Counted from the first letter of the stretch, positions 38,344 to 51,073 are shown. The stretch: 64,000 nucleotides of DNA from Eudromia elegans (GCA_003342815.1 PTEX01000163.1:1705542-1769541), one strand, 5' to 3'. Numbers and translations: made by a program. Notes: generated from the sequence alone by a model not told the origin.

Positions 38344-38371
38344 CCTCATGAAATGAAGAAGAGTTACCCAT
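38344..38371 (-). CDS. SH3KBP1: candidate alternative first coding exon of SH3KBP1
   Basis: On the minus strand, an ATG in a good context (GCCATGG) opens the frame MGNSSSFHE and ends GAG G|GTAAGG, a strong donor in phase 1. The next exon (32120) needs exactly one incoming base, so splicing would give an in-frame join (…FHE-D-LEGFD). The resulting protein would be 213 residues: nine new residues plus the linker, acidic and coiled-coil exons, with no SH3 domain. Met-Gly followed by Ser at position 6 fits the N-myristoylation consensus. Short Ruk/CIN85 isoforms from internal promoters are known in mammals; whether this exon matches one of them I cannot tell. No TATA box is clear. A CpG island lies 2 kb upstream in the minus sense. 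Confidence 0.5.
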
Positions 38372-40170
38372 GGCAAAGAGATGTGAATAGGAAAAGCTGG
38401 ATGAAATATGTGTGGAAAGGAAAGGAAAGTCATCACTATAAACAGGGAAAAAGAAAACAAACGAAGTGAGGAGAAAAAGGGAGTATTTTCATCTTACACA
38501 ACATATTCTGAAGGCTAGTTTTCCAAAGGTTTTTTAAGGACTGGAAAGAAGCAAAGGCAAGAGCAACAGTAGTAATAACTGCCACTGTAACTACAGTCAG
38601 CAGCTGTGTTGCCGCACAGGACTTGCCCTGGTCAACACAAATTGCAAAATTGTAACCAGTGCCGTATTATCATCAAGAGTTTGAAACGTTAAGTTGCACA
38701 ACAGGCTGGTGAAATCAAGCCATGCGCTGGCATTTACACAAAACCACCTTTTTAGATAGGAAAACGAAAGAATGTTACACACAGGGTTACACACCGCCCC
38801 TGCCCTGCTCATGCAACTGCGACTTCCTTGGTTGGTGAAGCTGAGTACAATTTTTTATGTGGCTGTGGGGTTAAGCGCTTAAAGACACCATTGACACCCA
38901 AACTTCCTAAACCCTGGTGTATCGTCCCCATAACTTCACGATAATCAGCTCACCTTGAATTTGGACTAGTGACCAGAAAACAAATTTCAATGGCACCATT
39001 TTGACCAGAAGGCGGCACCTCCCAGTCCGAGCTGAGGCTCCCCTCCCCATGGAGTCCGTGACGCAAGGGCAACGTGCCTAACGCACACACAGCTAAACAG
39101 TATATGGACTCGCCCTGCCCAGCCCATCAGTGTTCCATATACACGGGACACTCAGTCATCCATCATTAGCAGCAACTCGGTTACCCACCAGATTTCACCA
39201 ACCTACTGTTCTCTTCATTAATAAATCAGAAACCTAACCCACTTATCCTAAGTCTTTCCAATAACGCTACCCTATAAACTGTTCTCAACTGCCAAACTCT
39301 CCACATAGTAAAAGACATTAATCCACTGTGAATTGTTTTGGCTCATGAAGCTTTAATTTATCGCTCTGCCCTCTGTTGAAAGGCTGTTTATTTGTGTAAC
39401 AATATTTTACAAGAGCCAGCACATGCCTTCTAAAAATCCATAGCAGTTCTGATATTTAGGTCAACTTCACTCCTTTTTTTTTTCCTTCTGTCTTTTAACA
39501 AGTTGTCTAACAGGCTAGAATAACACGATTTGCCCTTGCAAATCATCCTGCTTTGACCCTATCACGTTATACTCATCCAAGTATTCGCACTATTCTATCC
39601 ATAGGCTCAATTTACTCTCCTTGCTAATGGTAGCAGGAGGTCACCAGCTATTCCCTTGGCAACATGCTGGAACTGGGGCTGGTTTACGGCCTCTTGCTGG
39701 CTCTCTGGTCTCCATTAAAGAAGTGACCTCTGGAAAAAAAGTAAAAATTAGGCTACGGCAAACATCCTACCTATCCTTCTGGAGGTTTTGTTAAAAATAA
39801 TAATAATATTTTAAAAAAAAGCACTACAGACTTTAAATCTTTTATCCTGAGAGCAAGGAAATTAGCACTGGGATAACAGTAATAACAAAAAAAACTTTCA
39901 TCCCACTCTTTTATGCCATATGCATTCATAGCTTTCTAAATAAACACAGGCTCACAAGCTTTGAAGCTAATGTATAAAAATGGGCAATAAACATTAAATG
40001 GTAGCGTCTGACTGCACTTCCATGCCACTCGCTAAGTGTAAGCTCTATACCAAACACCTTCATGCAGTTTATTCTCAGCTTCCATGTTCACCCCAAACAA
40101 AACTCTAGAAACAGGCTTATTACTTGGCTCTCCAGAACAACATTGTCATCATGACATAACAGCAGAAGGT

Positions 40171-40194
40171 ATAAATAAATAAATAAATAAATAA

Positions 40195-40231
<37 letters not shown>

Positions 40232-40258
40232 CAGATAGATAGATAAACAAACAAACAG
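40171..40258. repeat. compound microsatellite (AAAT)n-(TAGA)n-(AACA)n
   Basis: About 6 AAAT units pass directly into about 12 TAGA units with one CAGA interruption, then three AAAC-type units. It lies within SH3KBP1, about 170 bp from the intronic CpG island. Confidence 0.96.
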
Positions 40259-40429
40259 CAGACATATGGGTGCTGTAAAAGCTCATGACCCTAACTCAGC
40301 GCTTTCATTTTTTATATGTTTTAATCAAAAGCAATGGATCGATTAAGGATCACACATTTTGAGTGCGAGGAAAAGGCAGGCCTGGCTGCTGGGAGTGTTT
40401 TCCCTGTTTTTTTACACTTTGGTGTTTTA

Positions 40430-40790
40430 GGGAAGCGGCTGCCCGGGGAGGCAGTGGTGGCAGCAGCAGCAGTGGTCGGAGCAGAAGTGGCCGTTGGGGC
40501 CGTTGCAGAAGTGGCCGTTGGGGCCGGTGCAGCTGTTGGGCCCGAGGCAGACGGGCAGCAGCAGGTGCCCCGTGGGGCCGGCCTGGGCGCCCCGAAATGG
40601 CCGCCCCAACCTGGGCCGCGGCCCGGCGCCCCAGGTCAGAGCAGAGCGCGTCGCTCGCCCTCCCGGGAAGCGCCAAAGGGCAGGAGGAGGGCGAGAGTGG
40701 GAGGAACACGTCCCGCCTCTGCTCCGCTCGAGGTGCTGCGTGCCTGCGGAGCTGCTGCTGTTTCAGGGGCGCGAGCGGCTGTTTTAAACA
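40430..40790. promoter_or_regulatory. SH3KBP1: intronic CpG island in SH3KBP1
   Basis: A CpG-dense block of roughly 360 bp inside an otherwise AT-rich intron. It contains a 24-bp direct repeat (40481-40504 and 40505-40528, plus a degenerate third copy) and open frames on both strands. CpG islands of this kind often mark internal promoters, and this one is correctly placed for the candidate short isoform. Alternatively it could be a GC-rich repeat or a retroposed fragment. I see no classical TATA element. Confidence 0.5.
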
Positions 40791-41251
40791 GAAACAGGTA
40801 GCTCTCCACCCAGGGCTCTGAGTAAAAGGGGTTTTTCTTCAGTCTCTCTGCCTTCGTGTTAGGAAATGCACGGGTTATTTTTTAACTGCACCAAACGACA
40901 CGCTGTTACAGCATTACAAATGCGGCAGCATTAATATCGCAACTGTTAAACAAGTGTGACTTACTGTTACCGGCCTCCCCACTGGTCTTGGACTTCTAAA
41001 AAGAAACAACAAAAAGCCCTCCCACTCAAAATATCTCACCATTTCATATTTGCCATGTCTTTTTTTCAGGCAGAAAAACACAACAAATCAAGTAAAGTAG
41101 AAATGTTCCTTCAATTCCACACTTAAGACCTGATATAAATTCCTTTGCATTCGTTGCCAAATCCTCAATCTGGAGCATAACAAAGTCACTGAGAAGCTGT
41201 CATAAATTCTGAGGGAAACTAGAAAAAAAAATACAAAGCCCCTTGACTCAC

Positions 41252-41337
41252 CAATGTCGTTGCTTCTCTCGGAGGAGTCTTTCTCGAGAGCGCCGGGCAC
41301 TCCACTGCCCACTAACTCCACCTTGGGACTATCGCTC
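41252..41337 (-). CDS. SH3KBP1: SH3KBP1 exon: proline-rich region end
   Basis: An 86-bp exon between AAATGCAG and ATTG|GTGAGT. After completing an Arg codon it reads SDSPKVELVGSGVPGALEKD then SSERSNDI. It corresponds to the DSPKIDL...DRSNDI segment of CIN85, with the same length of 28 codons but several substitutions. Phase 2 in, phase 1 out. Confidence 0.94.
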
Positions 41338-44300
41338 CTGCATTTGGAAAAACGAGAGGAGGTATTTTACTGGAGTTTGTGATTACAGCAAATCGACAGC
41401 TAAGTTGCAGTTAGTGAAGAGAGAGGGAAATATTGCCCCTTTGCAGCGCTGCAGTGAGGAGCACCCGGTCAGGGCGAGCGACCTCCGGGAAGCAGACATG
41501 CGCTGCGGATTAACCTTATCTCATTTCCCTCCAGCACCTGTCAAAAAAGGCTATTTTAGACCCTGCAATGTCCCGAACAATTCCTCAAATGTTCGCAGCA
41601 TCTCCATGTGAAGGAAGGCTAAGGGCACAGGGGCATCCTTCAGCATCTGATTGGTACCGGTTTCCAACTAACGCGCTTGCAAAATCTACAGTGATGAGTG
41701 ACCCAGGACACTGCAGAGAAGCTCCTGGCAAGGGTCACGTGTTTCAGCCTTTCCTCGTGTTCGCTCATAAAGGCAGCTCCTTCACTGACAAAAGGTTCTT
41801 ACTTATTTCTGCACATTGCTGATGTGCTCAGACTAGGAAATTTGTTTCCACAGGTCCAAGGAAACACCATCATCGAGTCTGTCTGAAAAAAGCCTTTGGA
41901 ATACACAAGCGCCATAAAAGCTGTGAACTTTAGAGAAAGGAACTATTTTTAAATCTAATAGGAATTCATACACAAGCACCATTATTTTTCTTTCTTCATA
42001 GAACTTTCTATCCCACAGCTATTCAAGTTTACAGAAATAATCTGGCTACTGAAACTTGCTCTGCATTGCACAGGTCACACACACAAATCTCCCTGACATT
42101 TACAGTGATATTTCAAGATTATAACAGTTCCATTAATGCAATAAATTGCATGTACCATCAAGAAACATTACCAGGTTGCTTAGGAAATAACACAGGTTTT
42201 TCCACAGTCAGTCTCTCCAGCATTGTGCTGCAAAGAGTTATGATGTACACAAACCCACATGCTGTGGGCAAAAATATGGCTTGTCCCTGAAACAACCCAG
42301 GGAGATGAGGGATTCCTCAAAACAGAAATACCCAGCCACTGACAAGAAAATAAAACGTGTGCTTCCAAGTCTTGTTCATTTGTCACTTGTCTGCTTCTGA
42401 TGCCCTAATCTGGTGAGGGACCACCTAAACTCAGCAGTTTACAAGACAAACACCAAGTATCTGCAAGTCCAGTTTCAGATTTTAAGGTGGCTATGATAGA
42501 TTTAAAAAAAAAAAAAAAAAAAAAAGACAATTTGTTACAAAACTAGAGGAAATCACATATTAAGTGATTTTATATCCAGTGAAATGCCATGGTGGGTGAC
42601 ACTAGAAGGGTGAGATCCCCAAAAGATAGGCAATCAGTTCATGACCTGAAGAACAAGCTAGTTTTGCACAATATCAATATGGCAGACAGTTTGCACCAAG
42701 AAAGAAACAGAAGAATTTCAACATCTGCTACAACAGATTGATATGTAAGACATGATATGTAATAAATAAGGACACTTCAAGTGATGTATCTGATCAAGTA
42801 ATTCCCCTATGTCTTTGTTTTTCATTTTTTAATTGCTTATACACTTGGAAATATGTAAAGAGCAGCACAGCTTTCTGCTTGGCTTGGGCGATGAGCACCT
42901 GGCTGCACACCGTTTTGCACATCTGCACTTCCTAGCCAACTGAGAGTCCCACACGAGTCAGCAGTGGATACTGTCTTGGAGGAGATGCTTAGGTTGGGGT
43001 GCCTTTGTGCTGAAAAGTACAACATTTACAGTTTGCATACAATCAAGAATCAAGACATTTGATATCACGTGCACATAGACACAACAAAAATCACCATAAA
43101 ACAAAACAAAGAATCAAGAGGCTTATGCCAATCTACACTGCTGCAAAGGGCCTAGAGGCATCCCCTGGCAGGCACATCTCCTCCTTCCCTTCCCCATGTT
43201 GCCACCACAGCCTTTGCTGCAGGGGCTGCCCCGTGATCACCCTGTAAGCAAACCCACCCAGCAGAAATCCCCCCACGCTCGCTCATTAATGGCCATCTGG
43301 AGCAACTCCCTGACCCATCTGGCTAAGCGGCTGCAGGAATGCTGGTGCTAATGTGAGGGAAGCCATGGGAACAGGCTCCCGGGAAGGGAGCCCTCCTGCT
43401 TCAGCGGCAGCACCCGTCTGGACTGATCGTGAAAACGCCTCGTCGGTTGGTCTGCATGACTTGCCTGCTCCAGAGAACTGCCTGGCTGGGAAACTGCATA
43501 ATCAGCTGTATGGATGAATACGCTGTGGAAACCTCTGGAGCAAACTGACAGTACTTCTCTGTCCCACATGGATTCTGCCTTTCTCGTTGCCCTTGAAGTC
43601 CTAACCCGCCTCCAAGGAAGGGGCATTATATTTGGAAAGACAATCATTACCAGGATGCATGAGGACCTTTGAGCAGAAGAGAAATTCTTCTGCTAACCAG
43701 CAGCAATGGAAATCTCATGGGAATCACTTTATATATCTACAGCATTTTTCCCCCTAGAACCAGCAAAAAACCCCTGCTGGTTCTACTTTCCTTTAATTGC
43801 GCTAGGTCTTACAGGAAAGATAAGGAAATGGATACCAGAAAATCTTAAAATATTCACTATCTTATTAAATTGAATTGCCTTTTAAAATGTACAAAACACG
43901 TTATGGAGATGACCACTTGACGTTCCTAATTACTCAAATAATTGCAAGTGTATTCCAAGGATTATATAATTATGTGAACTTTCTGCCCTCTTCCTATGAG
44001 GCACCCTTACAGGTTAGAGCTTACCAGGATGGAACAATTAAAGGAGAAAAATCCATTAGTTTGAATTAGCTGATAAAATTATTCATAGTGAAACTGCTAG
44101 CACTTGTGCCCTTCAAAACAGCCTCATCACCACCATAAAAGTCAGCTTTCCTTCTAAGTTTTAATCTAATTACTGTTGCAAGTAAAACTCTTTCAAATAT
44201 AATCGTATTAGGCACACAAAGAATTAAGTGTTTTTTTCTATGTTAAACACAGCAGAATTTGGATAATTATCAACAAAACAGAGTTACTATTCAGATAGGC

Positions 44301-44957
44301 TTTTTCACACAGTTAACAGGGAAAATGAAACATCTGAGAAAAACAAATCAAGGTTTACATAATTACATATTTCCATAGTTAGAAAAAAGAAAAGCAGAGA
44401 GGAATAGAAAAGCTAGCCATGGCTCTAGTTAAAACAACATTTGCAATAGCAATCCAGGTAAAGCAGTGCTTCTCAAAGGCTTTGGTCACCTCTGATAAGG
44501 TGCACCATACAAACTGCAGAACAACAACTGAACAGTTCTGTGGCAGAGGTCATTCTGCAGCAGCACCAGCTAAAAGAGCAGGCAGTAAAGCAGCATATAT
44601 TTTGCTAAACATTAACCTGAAAGCATCAAGAAAAACAGACTGAAACCAAGCTGACAGTATCTGAGAGGGCTGTTGTCTAATACAGCTCCTCAGCACAAGA
44701 AACAAAGCTCTTGCATGGAATGAGGACCCCAGTTACGCTGGAATAATCTGAGGGGGCAAAAGTCAACAGTGGCACACCACACTGACGTAGCTACTCCACA
44801 ACGATTCTGGAAGGGAAACGATGACATTTCAGCATTAGTGTGTTCAGCAGCGAGAATGAACGAGTAGCAAACAGTCCAAACTGCTGCAAAATCTAAATTC
44901 AATAGATAAGTTTTCTTCCATTAACCCGAAAAGCACTGGACAGAGGGAGAGCCATAC
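41338..44957 (-). other. SH3KBP1: SH3KBP1 intron
   Basis: About 3.6 kb from AAG|GTATGG to AAATGCAG. A 22-base poly-A run lies at 42504-42525. A GC-richer stretch at 43140-43620 has frames on both strands but no recognisable protein. Confidence 0.8.
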
Positions 44958-45120
44958 CTTGCGTGAGACACAGGCACAACCGGTCTTTCTGGTCGTCTTG
45001 GGGGCAAGGTACCGGGTCTATTCACAGAGTTTGTCTTGGGTGGCCGAGGCTTCTTGGGAGGTATGGCAGGGACTGAAGGCTTCTGCAAGTCTAACTGTTT
45101 TTGCTCTCTCTCTGATCTTT
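44958..45120 (-). CDS. SH3KBP1: SH3KBP1 exon: proline-rich SH3-ligand region
   Basis: A 163-bp exon between GATTTAAAG and GCAAG|GTATGG. After completing a Glu codon it reads [20 protein letters not shown], then [20 protein letters not shown], then [13 protein letters not shown]. It carries several PxxP motifs, including PPKKPRPP and PPRRPERP. In CIN85 this region is bound by SH3 proteins and by its own SH3 domains (auto-inhibition). The acceptor has a weak pyrimidine tract, which could make exon use variable. Phase 1 in, phase 2 out. Confidence 0.96.
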
Positions 45121-45601
45121 CTTTAAATCAATGAGTTCCAGAAAAAAAAAGAAAGCAGATATTAATTGAATTTTTCAGTTGAATTAACTGAAATCCATTG
45201 CACAAGTTTACAGTTAAACAAGGACTCTTAAACTGTAGATATACTGTATAAAAAGAATAAGCTTATCTTCTTTCCACTTTTGACTTAAATTATTCCTCAT
45301 ATAGAACAAAATGTTTACCATATATCAGATGCTTGCATCATCTGAATATTATGCATATGACTGAACTGTGTGAGCAGTATCTGAACGTGAATGGCACTTT
45401 GGTTCTAGCAACACACTGTTTCTGAGCATATGTAAAAAATAAAAAGCATGGCAAGAAGTTACATTCCATTTGGAATAACCTCCCATGAGCACAACTTATA
45501 CCAATACCTGAGACAATACTGAGTTAGAAGAGCACAAGCACAAAGGTAATAATGGTGGATGTTACTACCAGTCTATCAAACAATCAAAGAAACATCATTT
45601 N

Positions 45602-45644
<43 letters not shown>

Positions 45645-47950
45645 AAAAAAAAAAACCAAACCCCACAAACTCTGAGCATTTCAAGTTACACACAGTTAAA
45701 TTAAAATGTAAGCACTGATATTCAGCGATGCCAGGCCAAAAGCTAAATGTGTATTTAGTGCAACAAAATTCACCACACATATACTTAAGTGTAGCTGCAA
45801 GATGTAAATCCCTCTGAAAAATCAGACCTCCTGTTTAGCTGTTTAAGGCCAGACTTACATGCTTAATTTTTCACCTTCCCAGTGAAAAATTTGGAACAAT
45901 TGGAGAACAGATTATACTAACTTATAAAGTGTCACAATATTAATAGTCTGGTGCCAAACGTGCAGTGCTTGTGATTATGTGATTATACCCATGAATAATT
46001 CTTGGACATGAGATGCTCTAAATCTGCAGCACAGGACAAACAAGCACAGACTAAACACATCTACCACACCATAGAAAACTAGATTGTTCTTAAGGCAGGC
46101 ACAAGGCTCTCAGTGGGAGGTGAGTTTCACTTTCTGTACTCCACTTCCTTTGACAGTACTGTCCATATACTATCCATACACCTTCACATATAAATGTTTG
46201 GAATATTAAAGGAATCTTATGAGTTCTAGGCTTCCGGCTGAGATAATTATAGGTAATTTCTTTTTTACTGAAAATACTAGCAGAAAAACGTCAGTGAAAT
46301 GACGGTATAACACATTTCCATGTTTGCCTTTAACTCAGCAAAGAAATAGCATTCCATTAGGGAGTAACTTATTACTGTGTTTTTAGGTGATGCAAACACT
46401 ACATGGTTTGAGCTGCACTCGCTACAGACAGTGGGCTACTAGGTAGCCAGGCAAAGATAGTGACAACTCTCATTTCCATTTTCTCTTTAACTCTGCGCAT
46501 GTTTGGCACAGAAGAGACCTGTACAGGAATCAAAGCTGGCAGCAATAAACAATACACATTCAACTCATAAGAGTTCCCTAAGTTACTATTGCTCCCTGCC
46601 TAACAGTCTTTACTCAATACACTTTTACAATGACCTAATCACTCACTCCTCTGTGATGTTACTCCAACATGCCGGGTAATTTTCATACTCTTATTCCTAT
46701 GACGAGATGTGCTGAGTCAGTGTCCAAGAACCTCAACTCCGTATCAAGAGTGGCAATGCTGTGCCCTGTACCAAGGCACAGCACAAGTTCCTCTGCCAGC
46801 CGTACTGCCCTCACACGCTGAGCGCTTCCTCTCGGCCCCTGGTATTCCACAAATGGAGAATACCTGCTCTTACTGCCGCTTCTTCAAAATCCAGAGAGTT
46901 ACAGAGACTTAGAGCCTGGCACAACAATGTATTTAAACTTTTACAATTTCAACAGTTGGGTTTCGAAATCCAAAAATGGAAAGCACAGCTTTTTTTTGCA
47001 AAGACAACAACATTAAGTTCTGCACATTACCAAAACTAACTATATGTAGATGGAGTGTTAAAACAACACCCACCAGCTTGCCAAGACGTTCCTCTGGAAA
47101 CAGATCTCGGTGAAGAACCCAAATGTTCCGCCACTAACTTACAGCTGCACGTTACACACTCACTCACGTTGCATACACGTGCCCTTCATCAGGTTGCAAA
47201 TTCAAGCACTTAAAAGGTAAGAAATCTGATAATTAAGCTTGTCTGCAGGATCCAATAGGCCACTTCAGCAGCGTGCAACCTGCTACCATCTACAGCTAGA
47301 CCATGAGTAGAGCATTTTTTCCCCAGTACTGTGGAACTCGCTGCTGAAGGTTTCCATCTCTCAGCAGGGCTCTCGATGGTACCTCGCCTCATTTGCTGCA
47401 CAGTGTTCAAACCTGCCTTTGAAGATGGATATTTTTTTTTATTTCTTTGAATACTTGCCTGAAAGCATTTGTTACTATCATGTTGGAGTGATTCATAAGC
47501 ATTAATGACTAGATCTACACAAAACTCCTCTGCGATGCCCTCTTTTAATGACAGAATCAAGGCATAGAGATGTTCAAATGAAAATACACACTGAAATGGG
47601 TATCTCACTTCACTGAGGACCCAGATTTCACTGAGCACTGAGCTCTTAATAGCATTTTATATATTGAGAGCATCTCTCCCCGTGTCTCCCTGCTGAGGCT
47701 GTCAGCACAAGCAACTCTTCTGGACTGTTAAAATACCCATGACAATTGAATTCTCTGCATTTAGCCTCAAAGCAACCGTGGGATCCTTTCCAAAATGCAT
47801 ATAATGAGAGACCTAATAGAGTGGAAAATAAACACGCAAACAATACTCTTAATGAAATCTACCTACTGAAAAACTAAGAAAGGAGGAAGTCTCTCAGTTC
47901 CATTCGTCCTTTCTTTCTGCAAAAATCAAGCAGGAAAGCACATTTCATAC
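45121..47950 (-). other. SH3KBP1: SH3KBP1 intron
   Basis: About 2.8 kb, AT-rich. It contains one ambiguous base (45601) followed by a 41-base poly-A run, a typical site of poor read agreement. No other feature recognised. Confidence 0.8.
45602..45642. repeat. poly-A tract with adjacent N
   Basis: A run of about 41 A after an N, then A-rich sequence broken by CC. The length is probably unreliable. Confidence 0.9.
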
Positions 47951-48031
47951 CTTTCTCTTCTGTTCGATTAGGAAGGCACTCTGGCCTTTCGGGAGGTACC
48001 TTCTTGATTTCATGCTTACGATCGGTGGTGC
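47951..48031 (-). CDS. SH3KBP1: SH3KBP1 exon after SH3-C
   Basis: An 81-bp exon between CTTTGACAG and AAAG|GTATGA. After completing a Gly codon it reads [20 protein letters not shown] then NRTEEK. It matches the [20 protein letters not shown] block of CIN85, a basic Pro-rich linker. Phase 1 in, phase 1 out. Confidence 0.97.
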
Positions 48032-51000
48032 CTGTCAAAGAGGAGAAAACTTGGCATTCTGACAAGCCAACAAGGCCAATACAAGGCTATACAAGATGCA
48101 AGTTTTGCAATTGCTTACACTTTTTAGATTTTCCTTTTTGGAAAAATTCTTGCTCAGAGGCATCTAAATCTATTTTCAAATACAATTGCTTACACTATAA
48201 AGGACCCAAAAGAAACCCCATGTTTCTGTTTTAAGCATCAAGTTCTTGTTTTGCAAAGAGAGAACCCGAATAAAACGTGCCTGTTTACCATTTTCACCAT
48301 TCCCTGGAAAAATTCAATAATTAAATTTTTACATGAGGACAGAAATTTATATTTTGTAATCCTTGAATTCTGTAGACATACTAAACTGAAGAGCAATTCA
48401 ACAGTAAGGAAAATCTTTTGTAATGAATCAATTAATTGAGCATTTCTGCCAAAGAAAATATTTCAGAAAGATCAATATACAAGTTTTACTTCCCACTAAG
48501 TTAAAATATAACAGTCTTTTTATTTCTAATACTGGTTGTTCACTTCTAAACATTAAAAAATGAGAATACTAGAAACAGCAGCATTCAGAGTGACTACAGG
48601 TAGTTTTAAATGAGAGCTTGGGGCCTAAAGGTGTCAAGGTAAGTGTCTGCTTACCCTGGAGGTTACCTCAGTCTTGGAAGCAGTGGGGACCATGATAAAC
48701 CTATGGCTTCTGTTACTCGGAGGCGTATAAGGGAACTAGTGGCAGCAACCACTGGAAGATATTGCACAAATTTCCTGGCACGTGCAAGATGCAATTTTCT
48801 AGCCCACATTTTATAAGAAGCACTATTCTCGATTTTGGTTTCACTGCCTTGGCTAGCTGCTAGGTGCTAATACCATTTCAACTTAGCAGTGCTGAAAACT
48901 GCTTTAGGTAACGCTATTAGTATTTCAATAAAAATCACAGTAGATGACATCCAAGAAAAACAGAGAAGGGAGGACAGGGAGCACAAGGTTATTTTATTTT
49001 TGCTTCAGTCTATTCCACTGTATGCAGTTCTCAAGTACATTTACATTCTCTGAATGTGCAGTTACAACTCTCTTCTGCAGCTAGTTCCTAGAAATCAGTA
49101 ACCATCAGTGCAAACTGCTCATCCGTGGTGATTATCCGCTATTTTTTCCTTATATAATTGTGCTATTGAATAGGTAACATTTGTATAACCTCTCATGCCA
49201 GTAAATACTTCTGAATCGCCATAAAAATATTTTGCTCCTAAAGAAGAAACTGATGCTAGCACGTGCTGAAAGCCATCCTGCTTCTCTGCTTTGATGTTAC
49301 ACTCTGCATCAGAACATACTAATATTTAATTATTTAGCCCGCAACTGACACACCTCAGTTTATTCATTATTGTAGGACAGAATAAAAAAGCAGAAACGTT
49401 GCTGGAAACTGTTAGGTTCTATTAACAGCAAAGTGTGCCATGTGCAGATGTGGTAAAACACAGTGACAGCCTGGCCCAGTGACAATTCAGCACAGTAGAC
49501 AGACTGTAGCTGTCACAGGGTGACAGGACTGCACTAGGAACAGAATGATATTCACCCCTAAAGGCATTTCCAGAGAAACTTCTGTGCATATTCGACAAGG
49601 ATTACTCAAAGACAGACTACAAAAACAAAGTACAGTAGCCTTGACTTTGTCACAGGTGGCCTCAATCGATGTGACCGCATCCCTTATACACCTTTTTCTT
49701 TCTGGAAATTGGCATGTTACCCTGCTACAGTAACACAGTAAATGTGTTGGATGCAACAGGAAGAAACAAGTTAAAAGTATTATTTTCCCATTTTACATTA
49801 GGGAAATATGTAAGGAATATAAGCAAAGGGAAATGTCACCTTTTATAGTAGTTTTCAAAAACATACATGAGGTTATAATTTTTGCTGTCACTAAGACATC
49901 TTTAATATTCAAGTACCACTAGATGGCAAAGTTATACTTGCTCTCCGGACAATCATCCTGTTATACCAATGGTCTTAAAATCAATTCTCCTTTTTTTTTT
50001 TTCAGGAGTTTCAAGAGGATAAACCATGGATGTCAATAGGCAAACAACATATTTATAGTCATAACTTCACAGTCAAAGAATTATTTGATAAACTATGTGA
50101 ATTATAATCTATCGATTCACAGTATATTGTACTGGTGTAACTAGGTCAAGACTGTAGGAGAGGGAAATTTATTTTTTTTAAAGCACTGAAAGCTGGAACA
50201 GACCATGGCGAAAAGAAAAATAAAAAACGTCTAGATTGGCTAGATCAGTTTTCTTCCTCCTAACTGTCCCAAAAGTTGGGGAAGAGGGAAAGCTGCTGTA
50301 GAATTTACTAATCTAAATCACTCAGGACCTTTTGACAATTTTTTTATTGGAAAGGTCTTAATTTAAACTACAAATAAAAGCAGTTTGGGTTCTCAGCATG
50401 CTCCTTAATATATCTGCAAAATAACTGTTTACATAGCCAGAGTCAAGATAACTGCTTTAGCTTTATCTCTGTGAAGTGTAATGAAAAACACAAGTCTGTA
50501 ATTCCAGCACAAAATCTGGAGACAGGCAGCTGGGCTCCAGCACAGATCTGCAAGATCTAAATGGGAACTTGGACACGGTACCTGATTTACAGCCAGGTTG
50601 CCCAAAATGACAGGAAGAAAAACCCCCAAATCTTTACCTCTAGACTAGATCAGATCTATAGCCATGGAGTGGATGTGGTTTCCTTCTACAGATATTAGAT
50701 TCCAACCTTTAGAACCTAATTCTGCAGGTGTGAACACAATCAACTTAAGAAATAGAGTCGCTGGAACTGGAGAACTTACTTTTAAAAATTAATGTCTAGA
50801 ATATCATGCTTGGTCCAAATTAGCATGTTTAAGAGGGAAAAATACATGGTTTAAAATGGTGCAGATGGTTGGTTGCCTGTAACAGATTCAAAAGCAGATC
50901 ACAGTCTTTCAGGGTTACTTCATCTTTGCACATTTTTGATTGTGATTTACTGGGTCTATATACACTCGCAGCCTATCAGTTTTGATGTAGCTGAGCTCTA

Positions 51001-51073
51001 TATACATCTGAATAAACATATTTAGATTGATGTGCTCACTGACACATGCTGCACAAGATCAGCTATACCTTAC
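48032..51073 (-). other. SH3KBP1: SH3KBP1 intron
   Basis: About 3.0 kb from TCAG|GTAAGG to CTTTGACAG. AT-rich, with no repeat or gene recognised. Confidence 0.8.

Larger units (their letters stand above)
32121..41251 (-). other. SH3KBP1: large SH3KBP1 intron (9.1 kb)
   Basis: The largest complete intron seen, from ATTG|GTGAGTC to TATTTTTAAG. It holds a CR1 3' tail (34468-34561), the candidate alternative first exon (38344-38371), a compound AAAT/TAGA microsatellite (40171-40258), a CpG island with a 24-bp repeat (about 40430-40790) and a 31-nt splice-bounded segment (40965-40995). This concentration of unusual signals fits an internal regulatory region. The remainder is AT-rich with no recognised gene. 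Confidence 0.75.
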
